From assembly GCA_010094045.1 (NCBI GenBank), contig ML986665.1:104636-140812 (forward strand): a DNA stretch of 36,177 bases. The letters are read 5' to 3'. This document shows, piece by piece, positions 1-11,424 of the stretch; the first letter of the stretch is position 1; every line of letters begins with the position of its first letter. Under the pieces are notes generated by a model. The model saw only the letters and a list, made by a program, of their open reading frames with translations, did no database searches and had not been told where the DNA came from. Source of the stretch: Lojkania enalia. Lineage: Eukaryota; Ascomycota; Dothideomycetes; Pleosporales. The translations under genes were made by a program, and so were the position numbers.

Positions 1-355
1 AATTCTGATGGCTGAGTGCCCAAAAAAATCGTTGGTAAACGATAACGATGATGATATCGCGATATTGCGACACCAAACAAAAAAGGTGCGATATCGATCG
101 CGATATATATATAAAAAGGTTGAGTTGCAGTTATTTTGGTGCGGTAACCGGGCTCATAACTGTGGTGAGAGGCGAATCTTGTCTCAGGGAGGGAGATGAG
201 GAGCTGAACTGCTTGATTGAAGATGGCCAGCGGGCCATATTTATGTACATGAAAAAGGGGTATATCAGCTGATATCCAGCGTGATATCCGGCGTGATATC
301 GACCGTGATATCGTACGTCGATATCTGATACAGCTCGGCAGACTAGCCGAAAATC
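1..355. other. Unmutated flank with GATATC cluster
   Basis: This stretch keeps normal CpA and TpG content and borders the RIP-mutated block, with the switch at about 350-360. It holds at least seven GATATC hexamers, several of them in a short tandem repeat. Two short overlapping forward reading frames (8-199 and 48-272) exist, but nothing supports them as genes. A minus-strand frame is also open from about 355 down to about 130, but I do not recognise it. The stretch could be subterminal DNA of a transposon or intergenic sequence; I cannot decide between these. Confidence 0.5.
269..330. repeat. 12-bp tandem repeat carrying GATATC
   Basis: GATATC occurs at 271, 283, 295, 307 and 320, giving spacings of 12, 12, 12 and 13 bases. 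The units share a GTGATATC core followed by four variable bases. Two further GATATC hexamers lie at 53 and 90. Regular palindromic hexamers of this kind resemble protein-binding subterminal repeats of some DNA transposons, but no transposase or terminal repeat is visible here. On the minus strand the unit would read as four codons, so a small coding repeat is an alternative. Confidence 0.7.
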
Positions 356-3300
356 CCCATGACACTATTAACTTTAAAGTAATCCGCAAGCCCTATTAAG
401 CGTACTATTATACTTTAAGACGTTAGCAGTAGTATATTCTATTAAGAACTTAGTAATAATAGAGCCGAAATAGGAATAGAGGGATAGAAGCTATTTTAGT
501 TGCTATAGGATTTAAGCTTTAAGATTGCTACTCTTCTAGTAGCACTTAAACTTGAATTACTACCTAAATTGGTAAGGAATCGACCGTTCTAAATAGATAT
601 AATAGACTTATAAAGCCGAGAATAGCTGTTTATAGAATTAGAGACTATATATAAAATAAATAGGGTATCGCGACGATATATATAGTATCTAAGTTTATTA
701 AAGTACTATAGTTAGGATCGATCTATAATATGTACTTATATACTCTTCTAGTTTTACCGTATTATTAAAGATAGTTTATATAGTATACCTCGAAGCTAGT
801 AGGCTTTTATCTTCTAAACCCTCTACCTTTAGTCCTCTTTATAAGAGAATCCCGGCTCTTATTACCGATATTATATACTCTATAAATTATATATCCTATA
901 TTTTACTTTATTATTAGCCTATTACGGTTAATATTAAAACTAAAAATATAACTAGTAATTTAGATTGCTGCGTAACTTGAACGAATATAAAGCCTAACTA
1001 TAAAAACTATCTATCTAGCTCCTATAATAACCGCTATAAAAGCATTTTATTAGAAAGATTCTAAGGCGCTATTAAAGAATCTAAACTAGAATACTGTACT
1101 AGGTAGAATAGTATTCCTACTCTTCTATATCTAATTAGTATAGTAGACTGTTCTCCTTGCTCGCCCTTTACCATCACCCTTTACTAACAGAAGTATTGTA
1201 AGTTTCTTACCTTATCCTTCCACCCTTACTAATTTACGATGTTAAGCACCTATTTACTTTTATACTTCTTCCTCTGTCTACTAAAGTTTAGTTAAGTACT
1301 AATAGCTTATAGACTATATTTTCCTCTATTATTTTTAGTAAGATATCGACCCTTTTAGGAATATATAGAGTATTACGGGACTATATATATTAGAGTAATA
1401 GATTAATACAATGTATTATAACTAGTAGAATAAATTACTTAATATTATAAAATAATTTTCGGTCTATAATATATATAATTGTAACAATATATAATATAAT
1501 TGTTAGATTAAAGGGGTTCTAGATATTTGTAAATAACTATAGTATATTATCTATAGAAATTAATTTATTTAGAGTTTAAGTACCCCTTATATTTCTTAGT
1601 ATAAGAGGTTTCTTAACTAGTAGTAATAGATATTAGCTTGTCTGGTAGAGCCTATATATTATCTCCCCCTCTCTTACGCTCTCGAAGAGTCTTAATAGGA
1701 GTAGATATACTAGAAACCTATAAGGTAAGAAATATAGTATATCCTATACAGCCTAGATTTTCCTAGAAATATAGTAGTTAGTAGATTAGGCTAATTTACA
1801 ATAGAGAGTAGTATATATAGAGCTACTAATTAGAATATATAGCTATAGCTGTCCTATTTAAATTTATATATTAAATTAGAATAAATTTATATATTTTAGG
1901 GGGTAAATCTAAATAGTAAAAGTTCTAGGATTTTAATATTAAGTATTATAATATATTATTCTTATAAATTAATTGGAGTTTATTAATATAACGATTAACC
2001 TAAAACTCTAAGTATAATACTATTACCTAAAAGGTCTTCTAAGATTAAATTTTTACTAGACTCTAATCTAGTAATAAGTAATATCTTCTATAACTATAGA
2101 AAATATGTAGTACTATTATACTAATATTTAGTAACGTCCTCTAAAACGCTTTTAAGATTACTAAGTTAATATAGAAGTATCTAACTAATATTAGAAACTT
2201 CTACTTGTTTAATACCTCTAGGGAGAATAGCTAATAAAGGATACTAGAGATAGCCTTAATATATAGTTGCTAAGTTTATAATAAGATTTTGAAGGTACTT
2301 AAACTTAATAAAAGAATTAAGTAGAGTAATATTAACGTATTTATAATAGTAGTAGAAAGCTATTATATAAAGTATTTCTTTTAAAGGAAGGAGTACTTTA
2401 AGAATAACTAGATAAGTTTAAAGGATCTTAAAGTCGGCCGGGTAGTTATATATAAACTCTACTAACCTTCTATAATATATAATTATCGTAACTACGCTTT
2501 TTACGGATAAGCAACTACTAAAAAATACTAACTTCTAAATACTACTTATATTATAATTAAGGATAGGATCGATTTAGTAACTACAGGACTTATAAATATT
2601 ATAGATATATAAGATTCTAATAATTAGTAGGAAAAATATTAGTATTAAATTATCTATAGAACACGATAATAATAAAATAAATACTTCCTTAAGTCGCCTA
2701 AATTAGGTTATTTTTAGAGCCTAATAAGGATTTAGCTATAGACGGCCTAATTATAGAATCTATAGGAACGTTTTATTTGTCTAATTTTCTAGCCTTTAAA
2801 GATTTGGAAGATGCAGTATAAGAAGTATAGCTATTACTTTTCTATCACCCTAAGCTAGAAGGTTAATCTAGGTTCTTTTATTAGTAGGAAAAAGATACAA
2901 TTCTTTAATTCAACGACTAAATAGATTAAACTAAGTTAAACTTAGGCTTATTTATAGTAAATATAAGTCCTCGAAATTTACCTACCTTATAAGCGGGTAG
3001 AGATCGGATTTGGTTAGAATAGTATATAAGAATAGTATCAATTTTTCTAGTATACCGTAGAATTATTAATATAAAAATGTTATTACTACATTATAAAATA
3101 CTTTAAGAAAAAAAAGAGTAAAATAGTCCTTCTATTCTAAATTATAATCTTCTAGGATTAGAACGATTATATTAACTAAAAGCTCTATTATAGTAGAATA
3201 TTAAGATATCTTAGGACAAGTAATAATAAATTTTAATAGAATAATTATTACATCTTACTAGAATTGCTTTTTATAAATAATAGCTACCTTAGCTAAAGCT

Positions 3301-4099
3301 AGTAGTTACAGCTAGAAATAAGTATATAGAATTCTAATATAGAAGTCTATTAAATTATACGAGTTATATAAATAGAGGTACTTTAGAACTTACTTACTTC
3401 TAGTAGGATTAGACTATAAATAGAACCCCTTAGTAAGTAATAATATAACTATTTCTACAAAATTACTAATCTAATTCTAGAGACTCTATAAAGAGTACAG
3501 CTTTATAAGAAACTCTAACCTACAATTAAATATTTCGATTTAATAGGTATTATTAAATACTATTTACTTTATTCTAATAAACTTAGAACTGGGGGGGAAA
3601 TAATAAAGCGAATATTTTTTATAAATAATTACTACTATATATAAAGCTCTAGCTGTTATATATTTATATTTATAGTTACCTAGGTCTAATATAGAGACTA
3701 TATTCTATAAGTAGCTAGACTTATACTTAAAAATAAAATAATAAGAGTTTAGTATAGTAAAATAAATTATTTTAAATATAGAAAATAAATAGTAATAGAA
3801 CTGTTTAGGCTTAAATATAATATTTATAATAAACCTTAAAGAGATTATAATAATCTTATTTCTTTAGGATATAGTTAGTTCCTATTCTTTATACTATATA
3901 TAGAGCTAAAATATACTAGAATATATATTTTATTAGGGTTATATTATTTATTAGCTTCAGACTCTAGCAGATACCTATCTATTTTATAGAAGGGTTATAG
4001 ATAGGGATCTAAAAGATTTAATTTAGTATCTAATAATTTAACTAATTTAAAGAGGAGTTAAGGAATATATTAACTTTAGTATCTAATTATATTTAAGTA
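356..4099. other. Mutated stretch with unassigned reading frames
   Basis: No gene here can be named. A minus-strand frame from about 1,290 down to the left edge has relatively few stops and could be a relic. A forward frame from about 2,560 to 3,603 is also fairly open and ends at TAA (3601-3603) just after a run of seven G. The stretch 1141-1270 keeps several CpA dinucleotides and is less mutated. I saw no reverse transcriptase, integrase or transposase motif. Confidence 0.4.
2560..3603 (+). pseudogene. Unrecognised eroded reading frame
   Basis: In the frame that ends at 3601-3603 the stops are mostly TAG and TAA, consistent with mutated Gln or Trp codons. The translation is rich in Ile, Leu, Asn, Ser, Tyr and Lys, as expected after RIP. 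Near its end it reads LELGGK before TAA, overlapping a G7 run that resembles a polypurine tract. The family is unknown, no start can be fixed, and a chance open frame is possible because AT-rich mutated DNA gives protein-like translations in several frames. Confidence 0.25.
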
Positions 4100-4241
4100 A
4101 CGTCTGTTACTATATAGTAAAAAATACTATAGGCTGAGAACAACTAATTAGATAATAAGAAGTACTAACTTATCTATTATCTTTACCCTCTTATTAGTTA
4201 TTCTCAGCCTATAGTATTTTTCGCTGTATAGTAACAGACGT
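4100..4241. mobile_element. 142-bp foldback MITE with TA target duplication
   Basis: Two arms of about 52-54 bp (4100-4153 and 4188-4241) are inverted copies, separated by a short loop of about 35 bp. The ends begin ACGTCTGTTACTATA and the element is flanked by TA (4098-4099 and 4242-4243), as in Tc1/mariner-superfamily MITEs. The arms differ at a few positions, mostly by C-to-T or G-to-A changes in the left arm, such as CAG against TAG. The right arm and core keep CpA dinucleotides that the surrounding DNA has lost. It has no coding capacity and would depend on a transposase elsewhere. The structure is clear; the superfamily is inferred from the TA duplication and size. Confidence 0.85.
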
Positions 4242-5511
4242 TATAACTTACTATTAAGGGTAAGGCGAATATAACGTAGCATTTACTATTAGTAGTATCT
4301 ACTACCGGTATTATAGACTTAAAAAGAAGTATTATTACGTCTTAAATAAAAGAAAGCGAGTCTAACTCGATTATATAGTAGTATAGGTAAATCCTATGGA
4401 TGTTACTGGGCGATATAGATAGGACTAATTAAGATAGAGGGTTCAACTTACTTATTATATCTATTTTAGAAAGACAAAGTTTTCTTACCTCTAATACTAC
4501 TAGAATAGGAAATTATATATTATTTGTACTTATTTATATTTACGTATTATTTAAACGAGCTAGTACTTTATTTAATATCTAAATAGGCCTCTAAACAACT
4601 AGATATTCTAAGCTATTTCTTGTTAATTACTTGCTAATTATTTGCTAGACCTTTAATTTAATACTAGACCAGCTATTTTTAGAAGCTTTTATATCCCTTA
4701 AGCAATATCCCTCACTCTAGTTTTCTTAATATCCTACTAGTATTATTCTAGTAACGTTTATATCTTTATATTTTTTGCATCAATTATACTATAAAGTATA
4801 ATATTCTTCTATAAGATTGTTAACATCTCTAGTTCTAGGTTAGTTCGACCTAAAAAGCTTGTAGAAGATTTACTAGGGGAGAGGTATTTTTAGTAGAGCT
4901 TTATTCTTTAGCAAATAGTCTAAATGCTTAAAAGTAATATAAAAGAGATTTATATTAAAGAGAGAAGTGCCTCTTATATATATATAATAAGTCTGCTTAT
5001 TTACTCTATAAGACCTATATTCTAATAATATACAGATCCTTTTTAGAATATTAAAGTACTAGAAAGTTCTATCTCCTATAAATATTCTATTTTAAGATTT
5101 TTCAGTTATAGATTATATAATAGCTAGTAACTATTACTACTTTAAATACGAATATAAGAAGTTGACTCTATCTTTAGTAATAATCTACTATATTATATTC
5201 TTCTATATCCTTTTATAGGTTAAAATAACTATTAACCTTAAGTTTTAAGTAGATAGAAATATAATAAATAGTCTAATCGAACTTAAGGTTAAATATAATC
5301 TTTTAGATGCTGAAATTCCTAATTAAGAGCCCTCTTTTATAGTATCTACTATAGTTTTAGAGAATAGTTAGACTTACACGCAACTTATATCTGAATTTTC
5401 CTCTTCTATCTTAATAAGTAAAAGCGCGGCCTTCTCTACCGAATTAATAATAGATATAAGCTTTTCTTCTAATATAAGCCTATAGATATCGACTATATCC
5501 TCTTAATCTAT

Positions 5512-5646
5512 AGTTCTTTTAAGTATTTAGCCCTTAACTATAGCCTTACAATTAGTAGTTCTTTTAAGTATACAGCTCTCAGCTATAATATTATAATCTA
5601 AAGTTCTTTTAAGTATACAGCTCTTAACTATAATAAGCTTAAAGTA
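5512..5646. repeat. 45-bp tandem repeat, three copies
   Basis: Units start at 5512, 5557 and 5602 with an exact period of 45 bases. They share AGTTCTTTTAAGTAT followed by a variant of ACAGCTCTTAACTATA. The period is a multiple of three, so it could be a 15-residue coding repeat of a low-complexity protein. The copies have diverged by RIP-type changes as well as others, so they predate or accompanied the mutation of the block. Confidence 0.75.
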
Positions 5647-6632
5647 GCCTACCTATATATATAATATATAAGTCGGAGCTTATAGGGATTTAATCTTCTT
5701 TTTAAATAGTATTAACGCATCTATTAGAGATATTATTTAGTTTTAATTCCTTTTTAAAAATTATATACTTATATAGTTGTTTCTTTTACATCTATATATT
5801 ACTATAAATAAATTTAATACCGGCTTTATCTATTTAAACCCATCTAATCGCATAGATAACTATCTTCTATTTCTAGTCTAAAACTCTAATCTATAATAGT
5901 TTTTCTACTAATAATTAATACCTTACTCTTACTGCTCTATAGGAATAGTATTTTTACTAAACCTTGAGGATAAGCTAGTATAATTTCTTGTAAATGCGAA
6001 GTTGTCTATTTAAACCTCAATATTTTTAGAAGCTAAGATAATTATAAATTCGAACTTATCTACCCCTTCTTTTTGTACAGCCACCTTAACTATTAGAACG
6101 TTTATATCTTTACAAAATAAAAGGATTTATCTAAATTTAGTAGTAAGTTAAGATATATAAAGGATAGAAATAAATTAGGCTACTATAGTTATAATAATTA
6201 TATTAGTTTAAAGGATAAGTAAAGTTGTAGATTATATTAAAAGGTTAATAACTTAGATCGATATTAGATATTTAAATTACTTAATAATATTTTAAAATAG
6301 TACTCTTAGTTTAGTATTAAATACTTAGGATTAATAAAGCCTCCTCTCTCTTTTAAAGTAGAATGAGTAAACCCTTATTTATAAGATAATATTAGTTCTA
6401 GCCTAATAAATATTCCTAATCTAGTAGGATTAGGACTCTTAAGCCTATTTATAAAATCCTAGGTATAAGTATCGGATTCTAACCTAGAAAGATATATTAA
6501 GTTAATACATATTAGCTGAAAATTAAAGCTTAAAGGATTTAGCAGCTTAAGGTTATATTAGAAGAAATTTCGATCGAAGAAAGAAAACGGAGATATATTA
6601 GCTGCGTATTATAGTAAAGATAAGCTATTACC

Positions 6633-6700
6633 TAATATTAGAGCTAGGGTGGACCCTAAACTCTAATACCCCTGCGGCTCGGGTCGAGGTAATATTAGAG
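6633..6700. repeat. Palindrome between short direct repeats
   Basis: TAATATTAGAG occurs at 6633-6643 and again at 6690-6700. The first copy runs into an imperfect hairpin: ATTAGAG (6637-6643) pairs with CTCTAAT (6661-6667), and AGGGT pairs with ACCCT inside it. A GC-rich piece follows before the second direct copy. It could be the footprint of a small insertion or a structured regulatory site. No family is recognised. Confidence 0.5.
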
Positions 6701-7060
6701 TCTTAATAGGTCTTATACTTAAGAGGCTGCTAGTATATAACTTCTTACGCTTCTTATATCGTTTTAATTCTTCCTTATTATATTAAGTCTTCTTGTATTA
6801 TATACTACTTCCTATACAACTTAAATATAGCCAGACTTTATTATACTTAATCTTTTTCTTGTTATACCGAATATATATATATATAAGTATTAGTAGAGAG
6901 GGTCTTAAGCTTAAATATCCCTCTATTATTAGGGTTACTATACTAACGAGCTGAAATTTGGTTTTATAGAGAAAGGTGTTTAGCTGCTAATATTTTTTGT
7001 TATATACAACGTAAATTTATATTTAAGAAAACTTACTAGTCTAGTTTAAACGTTACTAGC

Positions 7061-8400
7061 CTATACCGCGCTCTTAGCTTAGGGGCTTATACTAAGAATA
7101 GTAACATCTTACTTAGCACTTATATAGAGGTGGTTGAGTAGTACTTACGTTTATATAATATAGAGAAAGTAGGGGTACTAATATATATATGCAGCATCCC
7201 TTTAAAGCAAGAATAGAGATTTTATATAAGATCTCTCGTCTAATAGATATTCTTGAGATAAAATAAATCTTAGAAATTTGTTAAATCTAGTAGATATCTT
7301 TATATAAGATAGACCTAAAGCTATTTAGAGCTTAGGAATACTATAAAGTTATTATAGGTAATTTTCTCGTTCGCGTATATAGCTAAGAGTTATATAGTTT
7401 AGTACGGCTCTTAAACGATATAAGGTATATACTAAACTAGCTAAAAGCCGCACTCCTTTAATAAGTACTATAGCTAGATACGTCGACTTAAAGATATTCT
7501 ACTATAGAAATATACGGCGAAAAGTCGACCGCGGACTAATTATCTCGACTAGAGTAATAAATACTTATATAGCTTTATAGAGAATATATATAATAGTTCT
7601 TCTAAAGAGTATAATTTAACTAAAATATATCCGACGGCTTAAAGGATACGTATATTATATATAGATACTTTCTAGCTAACTTATTAGAGGAGTAGATATA
7701 TATATTTAGATAAATTTCTAAATATAAACTCTCCTCTACTATTATTAGAGGTAGAGGGACTATTATAAAGCTACCTCGCGAAGTTATTACTTAGATAAGT
7801 CTGCTGTATTTCTAAACATTAGCTTAAGGGGATAAATTTCTTTAGTTATAGTATAGGAAAGAGTAGACCTAAGTACTATACAGAGTAATAGTAATAGAGA
7901 TAATATAATCTCTTACAGCTCTAGTAAGAGTAGAGATAATATATTGCTAATAAAGTATAGGCTACTTATAAGTTTAAGGTCTTAAGTAAAAGCGATATAA
8001 AAAGGAGGATATAGTCCTAAAAGTAGAAAGAAATAATAGAAAATTAAAGAGACGAAGAGAATACTGTATATCCTCTATTAGATCTACTAACTTAGGCTAT
8101 ATATCTATCTTAATATAGTTCTTTACTCTATCTTTATATACGCACCTAAGTATAATTTAGATAGATAGTACTAAAGTAGAAATACCCCGCCAATCTTACG
8201 CGATAGCTAAATTAACAATCTTAGTAATAGGGATTAGATCCTGCTATAAACTTTACTAACTCTAAAACTCAACTTATCCTTGTAAATTACAGCGATTTAA
8301 TAATCCTAGTTAGTAACAACTCCTTAATAAGTCTTCTAATTAGTAAATATGCTATACCTTATACATTAATAATATATGTCTTATATTAGTATGCAGCGTT
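7061..8400. other. Mutated stretch with several stop-poor frames
   Basis: Two forward frames are fairly open over 7,067-8,100 and both give plausible-looking translations, so I cannot choose one. The downstream JmjC-like relic could extend into this stretch, since its frame remains fairly open back to about 8,020. No conserved motif was recognised. Confidence 0.3.
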
Positions 8401-11400
8401 AATTTTCCCAATTAAAGCTCGGCGCTTAAGTTATATATACAACTTCGCTATTTTGCAGATTTTATATAAGAATATAAGGTAGACGGTTTTTACGCGAGAA
8501 ATATTAATAGAGAAGGGTCTATATCTATAGGGTTCCCTATATATAGAAATGCAGGCCATCTACCTTACTCGTACTATCTCTCTAGATATAGAAGCTAACC
8601 CTTTCCTCGCAGTATTAGAAGCTTACTATCTTCGCTGCTTAAAGTCTATTTTAGAATTGTTAGATATTAGAAGTTAAAATAGATAATGAGTATTTGGAAA
8701 AAGTGTACTAAAGAGAGCTCCTTAATTATTTATATAATAATAACCTCCTATAGGTATTACGGTTATACTATATACTAGCTAACTTCTAGTACTTCTATAG
8801 ATTATATTAACTAAAGTATAGACTCCGCGGAGCGGCTAATACCCTAGTCTAAGAAGTAGACTACTCTAATACCTATATTCTATCTAATAATCGAAAAGTT
8901 TCTTAATACGGGTGTTATTACTAAACTTTATAACGGACTATAGGTTTACTATTATTATATTGCTAGAAATTTATAATATATTACAACCGCTCTAAGAGGT
9001 ATAGTAGTTATAACTGCTGCAATTACAGCGATGTATAAATAGAGTAATTAGTAGTATTCCGGTAACCCTTACTAGTAACTAGAACGCTGCTATATTAAGT
9101 TAAGATTTAATAAGGAAGCTTTTTATAATTAATATACCTTTCTTTTCCCTATTTTATATTAATTTTTTTTAAAGAGAAATATATATTAAAGCGAAGAAAA
9201 TCCTATAGGAATTAGTCGATTATTATAAAGTAATAATTACTAACTTCCTTATAAGTAGATACTACTTTTTATAGCATCTTAGATTTAACTATATTAGGAT
9301 TAGCTTAAATTAATTAAATTAATATAGATCGAATCTAAGATTACTTCTAAAAGCCGTTAGGAATAGTATAGAAGAAAGAGAAAAGTAGAGGAAGTAATAA
9401 ACCTTATTAACTTAGAGAGACCGTCTTATACGCGCTAAAAAGTATTACTACGCCTTTCTACTACCCTATACCGTACGCGAAATCTTTTAACCTCTTCTCT
9501 AGCTTTACTAAGCTCTATAATATTATATATCGACTATATAGACTATCCCTTATTAATCTTTATATCTTATAGTCTGTTATAGTATATTAGGATTAAAAAG
9601 ATCGCAGCCTCTTTTAATAAATTCTTTTTAGACTAGGATAGTAGAAGATTTATACATTTTAAGATAGAACGTATATAATTTAACAACTCGAAAGTAAATA
9701 CTAAGCTTCTCTTATTAGATATAATTATATTTACTTACGAGGTAAGTATAAGAAATAGTAGTCTACTAATTATTAGTCTATAGTAATTAGACTAGGTAGA
9801 AAGTTGGATTATTCTAGATATAGAGGCCCCGCCTACTTTACTACTATTATCTAATTCCCCTAAGGTATAGGGTTCTATCTTAACAGCTATAATCTATATA
9901 CTAGCTAAGAAGAAACTGGACTATTATATTTATAATAGCCTTAATAAGAATATTTAAAAAGTAATTAGTATTACATCTCCTCTATTATAGTATAATAGTT
10001 GCCTAAGTTAGACAGCTGCTACTATATCTAGTATATATACTCTATTCCTATATTTAAACTAACAGTTATTATTATTTACAGCCTAGAAAGAGTATATTAG
10101 ACTCTCCTTAGTAAATATACTATATACTAGAAATCTAAAAGTATAGATTATAGTAGATCTATATAATATTAAAGGTTTTGAGGATAAAATCTTAAATTAT
10201 ATTTACAATTATTTAGACTATTTTTAGTTTATTTACTACTCCTCTCTTATTCTCTCTTCTACTATACTAGTTAATTAGGGTATTACCTTCTCTATTATTA
10301 TTTAGAAACCTGGGGAAATTATATACTTTTAAGGAGATATATACTACTTTAGTATTAATATAGGTGCGAACTATGCTAAAAGTATTACTATACCTTCTAA
10401 TACTAGCTAGTATCTACCTTAGCTATATATATATTATAATTATTATCTAGAGTAGATTTTGCTAATATACTTTATAGTCTAATTAGATACTCTATCTATA
10501 TTTCTACTATTTAAGTCTAACAGGTTAATTATATTATCTAAAATAGCCGTCTCTACTTAGCTATACTTAGATATATCTAAGCTAAAAGTTACTATTCTAC
10601 TATTATACCCTTACTTTATTCCGAGTACGGGATTTTTATTATTAGAGCTCTTAACTACTACTATAGTTGCAGCTTTTTACAATAATAATAAAGAGTTACT
10701 TAATCGTCTAAATAATACTATTAATTCTATTTAGAGTTCTAGTAGATTAGCTTTAGTTGTTCTAGATAACGTACCTCTAGATACCCTTTTAAGCTTTACT
10801 TCTCTTAATCTACCTACTCTAACTTCTACTACTACTATAGGCTTTAATAAAGCGATTAAGTAAGCAGCTATAAATATAAATCTCTTAACTAACTATCTAA
10901 CTCTTAAATCTAAATACTAATATAGTAATAAGTTTTAAAATACCTTTTAGGAGAACTATATATAAAGTTTAGCTGTTATTATAAGATTTAAGCCTATATA
11001 GATCTAGTAGATTTTAAATATATAGACGAATCGACCTTATAATACTAATTGCCTATATATTATTTAGGCTATTTAGTTGGTATATAAGGTAGTATCTTCT
11101 AATATAATAAAGTAATTAAGATATACTCTAAACGATTCTAAGACTTTTAATATACTATTAAATTTAGATAAAGTAGGTACTATAGATAATTTTATTTATA
11201 TATATTTGTGCTGCGAAAAGCTTGTATTAGTAGATATTCTTTTCTTCTAATTTAACTTACTCTATCTTCTATACTAATTATAGGACGACTTCTAATAAAC
11301 CTTAGCCTTAGAGGGTTTATTAAATTTTGGAAAGATGGATAATAGTATAATACAGACGAATATATATAGAGAAGCTAGTTAAAAATACTTAGATATTACT

Positions 11401-11424
11401 AGATATAGGAAAAAGAACTGTTAG
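8401..11424 (+). pseudogene. JmjC-domain-like gene relic (RIP-eroded)
   Basis: One forward frame runs about 3 kb with no detected indel. Its 3' third matches the JmjC fold of Fe(II)/2-oxoglutarate oxygenases. LSLVNIL (10102-10122) followed by a Lys two codons before a TAG corresponds to the N..L....K.W strand. GITF (10279-10290) and KPGE (10306-10317) precede YYFSINIGANYAKS (10342-10383), which aligns with the G-[YF]-H-x-G-F-N-x-G-x-N-x-A-E-[SA] element of histone demethylases. The third iron ligand His is TAC at 10345, one C-to-T step from CAC. The first ligand position is TAG (10084), which cannot come from a single change in His, so this family may lack it. The 5' end is not fixed. The 3' end is placed at TAG 11422-11424, tail to tail with the minus-strand relic. 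Substrate is unknown; a cupin of another kind is the main alternative. Confidence 0.5.

Larger units (their letters stand above)
4242..7060. other. Mutated stretch without a nameable gene
   Basis: Apart from a 45-bp tandem repeat and a small palindrome, listed separately, I cannot assign this stretch. A forward frame around 6,080-6,660 is relatively stop-poor and Lys-rich, but no family is evident. The sequence is uniformly depleted in CpA and TpG. Confidence 0.4.

Noticed and set aside
8..272. Two overlapping forward ORFs of 63 and 74 codons
   Set aside because: They overlap in different frames, have no recognisable domain, and lie in a short flank dominated by GATATC repeats. Short open frames are expected by chance.
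356..7060. LTR retrotransposon as the source of the left part of the block
   Set aside because: Purine runs hinted at this, but I found no pair of LTRs, primer-binding site, integrase or RNase H motif.
8401..11420. Minus-strand frame opposite the JmjC-like relic
   Set aside because: It continues the phase of the 11421-15065 relic and is fairly stop-poor, but the ordered JmjC motifs on the plus strand favour the plus strand as coding here. The minus frame is most likely an antisense shadow.
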